Below, in pieces: positions 14,245-19,872 of a stretch of DNA of 19,872 nucleotides. This DNA is from SIG598 sp045605025. Lineage in GTDB: Bacteria > Bacillota > Clostridia > Oscillospirales > Acutalibacteraceae. Location of the stretch: positions 1 to 19,872 of the forward strand of contig JAZUPE010000077.1 in assembly GCA_045605025.1 (NCBI GenBank). Direction: 5' to 3'. Positions within the stretch are counted from its first letter, which is position 1; each line of letters starts with the position of its first letter. A program made the translations under genes and the position numbers. The notes below the pieces were generated by a model. That model was given only the letters and a program-made list of their open reading frames with translations. It did not search any database and was not told the origin of the DNA.

Positions 14245-14436
14245 ATGAGCAACAAGATAGAAAGCGCTGTATTGCATTTATCAAAATACTGGGGTATGAC
14301 ACCGACAGCCAATCCTATACACTGTCTTTTGACTATTTTGCACTAATATATGAGCGGCGAACAGTATATTATCTCCAAATCAGACTTTACAGACAAGTTG
14401 ACAGATGTAAAGTGTTATGTTATGCTATATGCGTAA
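14245..14436 (+). pseudogene. Small ORF interrupted by one in-frame stop
   Basis: ATG at 14245 opens MSNKIESAVLHLSKYWGMT and runs 33 codons to TAA at 14344-14346. The same frame reopens at ATG 14350 with MSGEQYIISKSDFTDKL and ends at TAA 14434-14436. One base change would join them into 63 residues. There is no good ribosome-binding site, and the second part overlaps the nadA promoter. It may be a remnant or chance; I recognise no family. Confidence 0.2.
14385..14426 (+). promoter_or_regulatory. nad operon promoter with probable NiaR operator
   Basis: TTGACA (14398-14403), a 17-base spacer and TATGCT (14421-14426) form the promoter. The predicted start is near 14433 and nadA begins at 14472. 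The inverted repeat CTTTACA (14385-14391)/TGTAAAG (14406-14412), with a 14-base gap, straddles the -35 box. A repressor bound there would block RNA polymerase. Because niaR is the last gene of the operon, this is the expected location for NiaR autoregulation by nicotinate. The assignment to NiaR is inference. Confidence 0.6.
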
Positions 14437-14471
14437 TCAATAGAAGTTCGAGAGATAAAGGAAAGTCGCAA

Positions 14472-15371
14472 ATGAAAAAACAGATCGAACAACTGAAGGC
14501 GGCGAAGAACGCGATCGTTCTCGCACATTATTACGCTCCCGATGAGGTGCAGGAAATCGCTGACTATGTCGGTGACTCGTTTTATCTTGCAAAGGTGGCA
14601 AAGCAGAGCACAGCGGATATCCTTGTGTTCTGCGGTGTATCCTTTATGGGGGAGAGTGCCAAAATCCTCAACCCCGATAAAGCGGTGCTTATGCCCGATC
14701 CTGCTGCTGATTGTCCTATGGCTCACATGGTCGCGCCCGGGCGCATTGAAGAGATGCGTGCAAAGTACGATGATCTTGCCGTTGTCTGCTACATTAACTC
14801 CACAGCGGAGCTGAAATGCCAGAGCGATGTGTGTGTTACGTCCTCCAATGCCGTGAAAATAGTAAAGTCACTTCCGAACAAGAACATATTCTTCGTTCCG
14901 GACCGCAATCTCGGCAGATATGTCGCAGAGCAGGTTCCGGAAAAAAACATCATTCTCAATGACGGCTGCTGTCCTATCCACGCTGCTGTCACGGCAGAAC
15001 AGATAGCAGCGGAAAAGAAGCTTCATCCAAATGCGCCGGTTCTGTCTCACCCCGAATGCGAGGCGGAAATAATTGCCCTGTCCGACTTCATTGGTAGCAC
15101 TGCTGAGATCATCGAGTACGCAAAAAGCAGTGCCGCTTCGGAATTTATCGTATGCACAGAGGACGGAGTGAAATACAAGCTGCTTACAGACAGTCCGGAT
15201 AAGCGTTTTTATTTCCCGAATCCCCATCCATGCTGCGCGGACATGAAGCTGAATACCCTTGAGAGCGTTCTTTCTGTTCTGGAAAAAGAAGACCGTACCG
15301 TAGAAATCAGTGAGGATATCCGCCGCAAGGCACTTATCCCACTTGACAGAATGCTGGAGCTTGCGAAATAA
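14472..15371 (+). CDS. nadA: Quinolinate synthase
   Basis: NadA condenses iminoaspartate with dihydroxyacetone phosphate to quinolinate, using a [4Fe-4S] cluster. The 299-residue protein has the N-terminal NAIVLAHYY motif (13-21), GDSFYLA (35-41) and FCGVSFMGESAKIL (53-66). The three cluster cysteines are placed at about C81 (ADCPMA), C167 (GCCPIH) and C255 (CCADMK). Two of these sites have a Cys-Cys pair, so the exact ligand could be the neighbour. ATG 14472 is chosen because NadA proteins begin just before this motif and AAAGGA precedes it. The frame happens to stay open for 405 bases further upstream, but that part crosses the promoter and a terminator. It is the first gene of nadABC-niaR, with nadB 3 bases after its stop. 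Confidence 0.95.
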   Translation: MKKQIEQLKAAKNAIVLAHYYAPDEVQEIADYVGDSFYLAKVAKQSTADILVFCGVSFMGESAKILNPDKAVLMPDPAADCPMAHMVAPGRIEEMRAKYDDLAVVCYINSTAELKCQSDVCVTSSNAVKIVKSLPNKNIFFVPDRNLGRYVAEQVPEKNIILNDGCCPIHAAVTAEQIAAEKKLHPNAPVLSHPECEAEIIALSDFIGSTAEIIEYAKSSAASEFIVCTEDGVKYKLLTDSPDKRFYFPNPHPCCADMKLNTLESVLSVLEKEDRTVEISEDIRRKALIPLDRMLELAK

Positions 15372-15374
15372 TAT

Positions 15375-16649
15375 ATGAAAACTGATGTTTTGATTGTCGG
15401 CTGTGGTGTTGCTGGCCTTTACTGCGCACTGAATCTGCCGGATGAAAAGAAAATAACCATTGTGACCAAAAGTGAAGCGCCCAGCAGCAACTCTTACCTT
15501 GCACAGGGCGGTATCTGTGTTCTGCGCGACGAAGGGGATTACAATTCCTTCTATGAAGACACCATGCGTGCCGGACACTATGAGAACACCCCTGAGTCGG
15601 TTGATATCATGATCCGTGACTCCAGAGGAGTTATCGAAGATCTTGTTTCCTTTGGAGTGCGCTTCAAGAAAAACGGCGAGGAGTTTGACTATACCCGTGA
15701 AGGCGCTCATTCAAGGCCTCGCATCCTGTTTCACAAGGACGAAACGGGAAAAGAGATCACTTCACACTTGCTTGATACAGTAAGGCAGAGAGATAACATC
15801 ACGCTGATCGAAAACTTCACTATGGTGGATCTTATCTGCCGTAAAAATACCTGCTACGGCATTATCGGACATAATGCTGATGGCGAATATGTGAGCATTA
15901 AAGCCGATTACACCGTGCTTGCAACCGGAGGTATAGGCGGATTGTTTGCCCATTCCACCAACCAGCGTCACCTGACGGGTGACGCTCTGGCACTGGCGCT
16001 GAAATATGATATCAAATTGCGCCACATTGATTACATCCAGATTCACCCCACCACTCTTTACACAAAAAAGGGTGGGCGTGCATTCCTGATTTCCGAATCG
16101 GTACGCGGTGAAGGTGCCGTTCTGCTCAATTCCAAAGGAGAGCGGTTCGTCAACGAGCTGCTGCCAAGGGATGTGGTGGCAAACGCAATATTCGAGGAAA
16201 TGAAAAAGGAAGGCACAGAGCACGTGTGGCTGTCCATGGCTCCCATACCGGAGGAAGAAATTCGCGGTCATTTCCCGAATATTTATCAGCACTGTCTTGA
16301 GGAAGGCTACGATGTGACAAAGGAGCCGATCCCGGTCGTTCCGTCACAGCACTACTTTATGGGCGGCATTGATGTCAACAGACACAGCAGGACTTCCATG
16401 GAGCGTCTGTACGCCGCAGGCGAAACGGCCTGCAACGGTGTTCACGGCAAAAACCGGCTGGCGAGCAATTCTCTGCTGGAAAGTCTTGTTTTTGCAAGAC
16501 GCGCGGCAAATCACATCACGGAAAATTACACAGCTGCAAGTCTGCCTGACCTGATACATATTGATCCGTCCGACTACGATGGATATCAGGAGAATTACAA
16601 AGAATCGGTTCTTGCCGCAATCGAAAAGGAGAAGCAAAGCCATGAATAG
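15375..16649 (+). CDS. nadB: L-aspartate oxidase
   Basis: NadB oxidises L-aspartate to iminoaspartate for NadA. The 424-residue flavoprotein has the FAD dinucleotide fold VGCGVAGLYCA (8-18), the SNSYLAQGGI motif, the GGIGGLFAHSTN region, the substrate-loop HPTTLY, and ISESVRGEGA. It ends with the FAD-binding AAGETACNGVHGKNRLASNS. It is about 100 residues shorter than E. coli NadB because the C-terminal helical domain is mostly absent, which I believe is common in Clostridia. Its start is 3 bases after the nadA stop, and its last 8 bases overlap nadC. Both point to translational coupling. Confidence 0.95.
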   Translation: MKTDVLIVGCGVAGLYCALNLPDEKKITIVTKSEAPSSNSYLAQGGICVLRDEGDYNSFYEDTMRAGHYENTPESVDIMIRDSRGVIEDLVSFGVRFKKNGEEFDYTREGAHSRPRILFHKDETGKEITSHLLDTVRQRDNITLIENFTMVDLICRKNTCYGIIGHNADGEYVSIKADYTVLATGGIGGLFAHSTNQRHLTGDALALALKYDIKLRHIDYIQIHPTTLYTKKGGRAFLISESVRGEGAVLLNSKGERFVNELLPRDVVANAIFEEMKKEGTEHVWLSMAPIPEEEIRGHFPNIYQHCLEEGYDVTKEPIPVVPSQHYFMGGIDVNRHSRTSMERLYAAGETACNGVHGKNRLASNSLLESLVFARRAANHITENYTAASLPDLIHIDPSDYDGYQENYKESVLAAIEKEKQSHE

Positions 16650-17493
16650 CATTACGATGAAACTGAACGCAGACGATCTGATTCTGCTGGCGCTCAAAGA
16701 GGACATTACCAGTGAGGATATTTCTACCAACTCGGTCATGCCGCATTATCAGCTCGGCGAAGTGGAGCTGATATGCAAGGAAGACGGTGTGATCGCCGGT
16801 CTTGATGTGTTCAGAAGAGTATTTGAACTGCTTGACGAGAAAACCGAGGTATCCTTTACCTGCGTAGACGGCGATAGGGTCGCCAAGGGGCAGAAACTGG
16901 GCGTCATCCGCGGCGATATCCGCGTTCTTCTCTCCGGCGAGCGCACCGCTCTCAACTTTCTGCAGCGCATGAGCGGTATTGCTACTTATACCCGTGCCAT
17001 TGCCGATCTGCTGCAGGGCAGCAAGACAAAGCTCCTCGACACCCGCAAGACCACTCCCGGTATGCGCATTTTTGAAAAATACGCCGTTAAGGTGGGCGGC
17101 GGATACAACCACCGATACAACCTCAGCGACGGTATCCTCCTCAAGGACAACCACATCGGCGCAGCCGGAGGTGTAGGCGCGGCTGTCCGTATGGCAAAGG
17201 AATACGCTCCTTTTGTGCGCAAGATCGAAATCGAAGTTGAGAATCTCGATATGGTAAGAGAGGCTCTGGAAGCCGGCGCCGATATCATCATGCTTGACAA
17301 TATGAGCGTTGAGGATATGCGAGAAGCTGTACGGCTCACCGCAGGCAAGGCGGAAACCGAATGCAGCGGCAATGTAACAAAGGAAAATGTTGCAAAGCTT
17401 GTGGATATTGGTGTTGACTACATATCCAGCGGTGCGCTGACCCACTCTTCGCCTATTCTGGATCTTTCGCTGAAAAATCTCCACGCGATCTGA
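16642..17493 (+). CDS. nadC: Nicotinate-nucleotide pyrophosphorylase (quinolinate phosphoribosyltransferase)
   Basis: NadC converts quinolinate and PRPP to nicotinate mononucleotide, the entry point to NAD. The 283-residue protein shows the family motifs ERTALNFLQRMSGIAT, LLDTRKTTPGMR, KYAVKVGGGYNHRYNLSDG followed by KDNHI, and the barrel segments EIEVENL and IIMLDNM. The length is normal. ATG 16642 lies inside the end of nadB, with AAGGAG (16626-16631) about 10 bases upstream. A longer upstream frame overlapping nadB is not needed by the family alignment. Confidence 0.96.
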   Translation: MNSITMKLNADDLILLALKEDITSEDISTNSVMPHYQLGEVELICKEDGVIAGLDVFRRVFELLDEKTEVSFTCVDGDRVAKGQKLGVIRGDIRVLLSGERTALNFLQRMSGIATYTRAIADLLQGSKTKLLDTRKTTPGMRIFEKYAVKVGGGYNHRYNLSDGILLKDNHIGAAGGVGAAVRMAKEYAPFVRKIEIEVENLDMVREALEAGADIIMLDNMSVEDMREAVRLTAGKAETECSGNVTKENVAKLVDIGVDYISSGALTHSSPILDLSLKNLHAI

Positions 17494-17527
17494 TCTGCGG
17501 CTTCAGTTCATAGAAAGGGGTGAAAAC

Positions 17528-18040
17528 ATGAAAGCAGACGAAAGAAGAAAAGAAATCGCCAATTACCTGATGTCAGAGCAAAAGCCGGTATCCGGTGGTG
17601 CGCTTTCCGAAAAATTCGGAGTATCGAGACAAATCATAGTGCAGGATATTTCGGTGCTTAAGGCAGCGGGCTTTGATATTTTGTCTACTCACAGCGGTTA
17701 TATAATTCAAAACGCCCCTCTTGCAGAACGGGTATTCAAAATCCGACACACAACCGAACAGACCGAAGACGAACTCAACCTGATAGTCGATCTGGGCGGT
17801 ACGGTCGTGGATGTGTTTGTGTGGCACAAGGTGTACGGCAGAGTTGTCGCCGGCCTCAATATTTTTTCGCGACTTCATGTAAAGCAGTTCATCGAAGGCG
17901 TTCGAAGCCGCAAATCAACCGAGCTGAGGAACATTACCGGCGGATATCACTATCATACCATTCGTGCCGATTCGGAGGAAGTTCTTGACCGGATCGAAAA
18001 AGCGCTTGAGGAACGCAATTATATCGTTCCGGAGATCTGA
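17528..18040 (+). CDS. niaR: NiaR-type NAD biosynthesis repressor
   Basis: The 170-residue regulator has an N-terminal HTH_11 winged helix (about 5-62; VSGGALSEKFGVSRQIIVQD). A C-terminal 3H ligand domain (about 70-168) contains histidines in IRHTTEQ, VWHKVYG, LHVKQF and GGYHYHTI. NiaR/YrxA proteins bind nicotinic acid and repress NAD synthesis or niacin uptake genes. It is the last gene of the operon, 34 bases after nadC, with AAAGGGG 6 bases before its ATG. It probably acts on the inverted repeat at 14385-14412, giving feedback and autoregulation. HTH plus 3H-domain order and the operon context agree. Confidence 0.92.
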   Translation: MKADERRKEIANYLMSEQKPVSGGALSEKFGVSRQIIVQDISVLKAAGFDILSTHSGYIIQNAPLAERVFKIRHTTEQTEDELNLIVDLGGTVVDVFVWHKVYGRVVAGLNIFSRLHVKQFIEGVRSRKSTELRNITGGYHYHTIRADSEEVLDRIEKALEERNYIVPEI

Positions 18041-18060
18041 TACCGATTCCCAATACAAAA

Positions 18061-18102
18061 CCCGCAGTTTTGAGGAGCAATCCTGAAAACTGCGGGCTTT
18101 TT
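18061..18102 (+). terminator. Terminator of the nad operon
   Basis: CCCGCAGTTTT (18061-18071) pairs with AAAACTGCGGG (18086-18096). An inner AGGA/TCCT stem closes a GCAA tetraloop. CTTTTTC follows. It lies 20 bases beyond the niaR stop and is a textbook intrinsic terminator. Confidence 0.92.
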
Positions 18103-18120
18103 CTGTATATCACACAACAG

Positions 18121-18140
18121 AAAAACGCCGTCGGCGAAAG
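18121..18140 (-). terminator. Short terminator of the HD-domain gene
   Basis: On the minus strand CGCC-GAC-GGCG is followed by TTTTTCTG, 16 to 35 bases past the stop at 18156. The stem is short, so it may be weak. The strong hairpin at 18061-18096 lies beyond it. Confidence 0.45.
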
Positions 18141-18155
18141 ATATCTGTTAAATGA

Positions 18156-18743
18156 CTAACTCTTGATATTTCCTTTTTTGATATTATCCTGAAGAATGCG
18201 GTCGGTTACTTCATACAGCTCTTCAGAACCCAATCTGGTCTTTTGGTGTCTTCTATATACTTGGTCTGCAGCTACATTATGCTCGCGCCAGTCATAGCCG
18301 TCGTTGCTGTTGTTGAGCATGAGCGGCTGGACGTTATCCATTGCGTGGGCGAATCTGGACTCCGGTGTTTCGTATGCCTCGAACTCATCAAAGAGAGCAA
18401 TCAGTTCCTTCGCCTGATCTTCCGGCAGGATAGAGAATATCCGCTGCTTGGCGGCATCTTCTCTATCCTTTTGTGTTTGCTGTCCTTCTGTGTCGTATGC
18501 ATATGTATCTCCTGCGTCGATCTCGACAATATCGTGAATAAGACACATCAGCATAACTTTTGTGATATCGATATCTTCGTTTGCGTACTCACGGAGAAGG
18601 TACGCCATGACCGCCATGTGCCATGAATGTTCGGAGTCGTTTTCTCTTCTGCCGTTGCCGGATAAGTGCGTCTGTCTGAGAATATTCTTTACCTTATCAA
18701 TTTCCAGAGAAAACGCCAGCTGCTTTTCCATACGCTCGTTCAT
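18156..18743 (-). CDS. HD-domain phosphohydrolase (YfbR/HDDC2-like)
   Basis: The 195-residue soluble protein has metal-binding residues in order: H39 in SEHSWHMAVMA, H70-D71 in LIHDIVEIDAGD, and a later D136 in FAHAMDNVQP. This H...HD...D pattern, with the E-x-x-x-x-D after HD, is that of the COG1896 group. Several of its members are 5'-deoxyribonucleotidases acting on deoxynucleoside monophosphates. The substrate here is unproven. GAGGTG sits 7 bases before ATG 18743. It is monocistronic, convergent with the nad operon and divergent from the collagen-like gene. Confidence 0.88.
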   Translation of the reverse strand: MNERMEKQLAFSLEIDKVKNILRQTHLSGNGRRENDSEHSWHMAVMAYLLREYANEDIDITKVMLMCLIHDIVEIDAGDTYAYDTEGQQTQKDREDAAKQRIFSILPEDQAKELIALFDEFEAYETPESRFAHAMDNVQPLMLNNSNDGYDWREHNVAADQVYRRHQKTRLGSEELYEVTDRILQDNIKKGNIKS

Positions 18744-18774
18744 CAGAACACCTCACTGTTATTTTCTTATCAAT

Positions 18775-18803
18775 AATATATCACAAGTAAGTTTCACTTG
18801 CAA
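18775..18803 (-). promoter_or_regulatory. Promoter of the HD-domain gene
   Basis: On the minus strand TTGCAA (18803-18798), a 17-base spacer and TATATT (18780-18775) precede the ATG at 18743 by about 30 bases. From 18804 to 18936 no gene is supported. A plus-strand CATATTAT at 18901-18908 resembles the -10 of mother-cell sporulation sigma factors, but no matching -35 is certain. Confidence 0.6.
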
Positions 18804-18936
18804 TGAAAGGAAAGATGAACCACGCATCAGTTCGGCACCAATTGATATTTCCCTCTTCTGTTCCTTTCCGCACATCGAGTGCCACACTATAGCAGCCACG
18901 CATATTATGTAACACACAACGGTCTTTCAAAACCGG

Positions 18937-18952
18937 AAAGGAGCAAAAAAGG
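18937..18952 (+). promoter_or_regulatory. RBS that points to an AGG codon as start
   Basis: AAAGGAG (18937-18943) is followed by 6 A/C-rich bases and then AGG (18950-18952), the first codon of the collagen-like frame after an optimal spacing. No ATG, GTG or TTG exists in that frame between the in-frame stop at about 18890 and 19527. A single T-to-G change from ATG explains the layout. Confidence 0.55.
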
Positions 18953-19872
18953 AATAGACAAAATTCTTTTAGAAACAATGGCAATGACAACAATAATCGT
19001 TGTTGTGAGAATAACAGCAATTATAATCAGCAGCAAGACCATTGCGATGGAAACGGCTCTTGTTGCTCCTGCTGTGCTGTTGGTCCTCCGGGTCCGCAAG
19101 GTCCCGCTGGTCCTACCGGTGAAACCGGCTCTGCCGGTCCTCAGGGAATACGTGGTCCTGCCGGTCCTCAGGGTCCCATCGGCGAAACCGGTCCTGCCGG
19201 CCCTCAGGGACCCACTGGTGAAACCGGTCCCGCCGGTCCTCAGGGGCCCATCGGTGAAACCGGTCCTGCCGGTCCTCAGGGTCCCGTCGGCGAAACCGGT
19301 CCTGCCGGTCCTCAGGGACCCATCGGTGAAGCCGGCCCTGCCGGCCCTCAGGGACCCACTGGCGAAACCGGTCCCGCCGGTCCTCAGGGACCCATCGGTG
19401 AAACCGGCCCTGTCGGTCCTCAGGGTCCCATCGGCGAAGCCGGTCCTGCCGGTCCTCAGGGTCCTGTCGGTGAAACCGGTCCTCAGGGTCCCGCTGGTGG
19501 AGTTCTCGGCTTCGCTGACTTTTATGCATTGATGCCGCCTGATAATGCGGCAACAGTAGCGCCCGGCACAGATGTGAGTTTCCCGAATGATGGTCCTACC
19601 AGTGGCACGGAGATTGTAAGAACCGGTCCTGATTCGTTTAACTTGACACAGATCGGAACCTACCAGGTACTGTTTGAGGTGAGCGTAGACGAAGCGGGTC
19701 AGTTAGTATTGACATTAAATGGCGAGGACCTTGACTATACCGTAGTTGGCAGAGCCACAGGTGCCTCACAAATAGTAGGCATGGCTATTGTAACAACTAC
19801 TGTTACGAACTCTATTTTAACCGTTAGAAACCCTGCGGGCAATGCTGCCGCATTAACTATCACTCCGCTTGC
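18950..19872 (+). CDS. BclA-like collagen-repeat surface protein, start codon abnormal, 3' end outside the window
   Basis: The frame reads three blocks. Residues 1-44 are Asn/Gln-rich and Cys-rich: (M)NRQNSFRNNGNDNNNRCC at the start, later CCSCC. Next come about 46 Gly-X-Y triplets (19082-19499), mostly a 12-residue unit G-E-T-G-P-A-G-P-Q-G-P-(I/T/V). From 19500 a globular domain begins FADFYALMPPDNAATVAPG, then NLTQIGTYQVLFEVSV and VTNSILTVRNPAG, resembling the C-terminal trimerisation domain of Bacillus BclA and clostridial exosporium glycoproteins. It would form a trimeric collagen-like filament on the spore or cell surface, with many Thr sites for glycans. The frame runs to the window edge without a stop. 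Expected start is at 18950, where AGG replaces ATG. It could be an inactivated gene, a sequencing error, or unusual initiation. Confidence 0.8.
19118..19480 (+). repeat. 36-bp tandem repeats coding a 12-residue collagen unit
   Basis: Regular units begin at 19181, 19217, 19253, 19289, 19325, 19361, 19397, 19433 and 19469 (the last partial). An imperfect first copy is at 19118. Units differ mainly at synonymous sites (GGT/GGC, CCT/CCC) and at the twelfth residue (Ile, Thr or Val), with Glu-Thr changed to Glu-Ala in two units. Such tracts change length readily by recombination or slippage. Confidence 0.9.

Noticed and set aside
14067..14471. An in-frame extension of nadA by 135 codons upstream
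   Set aside because: It crosses a terminator-like hairpin, a consensus promoter and the operator-like repeat. Nothing in it resembles NadA, and NadA proteins start close to the ATG at 14472.
14868..15710. A 280-codon minus-strand frame opposite nadA/nadB
   Set aside because: It is a shadow of two confidently assigned enzymes; codon periodicity follows the plus strand.
16516..17484. A 322-codon minus-strand frame opposite nadC
   Set aside because: NadC motifs on the plus strand are unmistakable, and the minus frame has no supporting signal.
19118..19480. CRISPR-like regular repeats with a 36-bp period
   Set aside because: The repeats are directly adjacent with no unique spacers and code for Gly-X-Y units with mostly synonymous differences.
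18879..19532. A plus-strand frame rich in PVLRVPSAKPVLPVL-type repeats
   Set aside because: This is the collagen repeat read in the wrong frame. The Gly-X-Y frame continues into a globular domain, while this one stops at the repeat end.
19113..19553. A minus-strand frame rich in RWVPEDRQDRF-type repeats
   Set aside because: It is the antisense shadow of the 36-bp collagen repeats and has no ribosome-binding site.

Overview
The window looks like chromosomal DNA of a Gram-positive gut-type Clostridia (Bacillota), probably near Oscillospiraceae/Ruminococcaceae. Supporting signs are strong Shine-Dalgarno sites, consensus TTGACA/TATAAT promoters, a B. subtilis-style Pho box, a NiaR (3H-domain) NAD repressor, a TnpX-type large serine recombinase, a BclA-like collagen protein and clusters of short intergenic hairpins. 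Taxonomy is inferred from gene content only.

Layout. 1-600: the 3' end of rpsR with its terminator, then two tRNA-Asp genes facing each other tail to tail, separated by an imperfect palindrome of broken tRNA pieces. 600-2230: a metallo-beta-lactamase-fold hydrolase, a decayed small membrane-protein ORF and a DUF2809 membrane protein on the minus strand. 2230-6610 (minus strand): a phosphate-starvation module in the order response regulator, Na/Pi cotransporter with a PhoU tail, histidine kinase. A direct-repeat Pho box lies just upstream of the transporter. 6700-10145 (plus strand): a three-gene envelope operon of a VTT/TVP38 membrane protein, an undecaprenyl-phosphate sugar-1-phosphate transferase and a long-form NDP-sugar 4,6-dehydratase.

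10145-12845: an accessory island. It holds six consecutive perfect hairpins, a large serine recombinase, and a previously hidden 47-codon ORF with an ideal ribosome-binding site just ahead of the recombinase; then terminators and a stretch with no recognised gene. 12845-13768: an AEC-family transporter on the minus strand. 13769-14471: an intergenic region with a decayed tRNA-Leu-like sequence, a terminator hairpin, an interrupted small ORF and the nad promoter, which carries a large inverted repeat. 14472-18040: the de novo NAD operon nadA-nadB-nadC-niaR, ending in a strong terminator. 18156-18743: an HD-domain phosphohydrolase on the minus strand.

18950 to the right edge: a collagen-like, BclA-type surface protein. 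Its reading frame has no ATG, GTG or TTG where one is expected. An optimal ribosome-binding site points at an AGG codon instead, so ordinary gene finding misses the gene. This gene, the small ORF ahead of the recombinase, the tail-to-tail tRNA-Asp palindrome and the hairpin cluster are the most unusual items here. I do not see a clearly new multi-gene defence or biosynthetic system.
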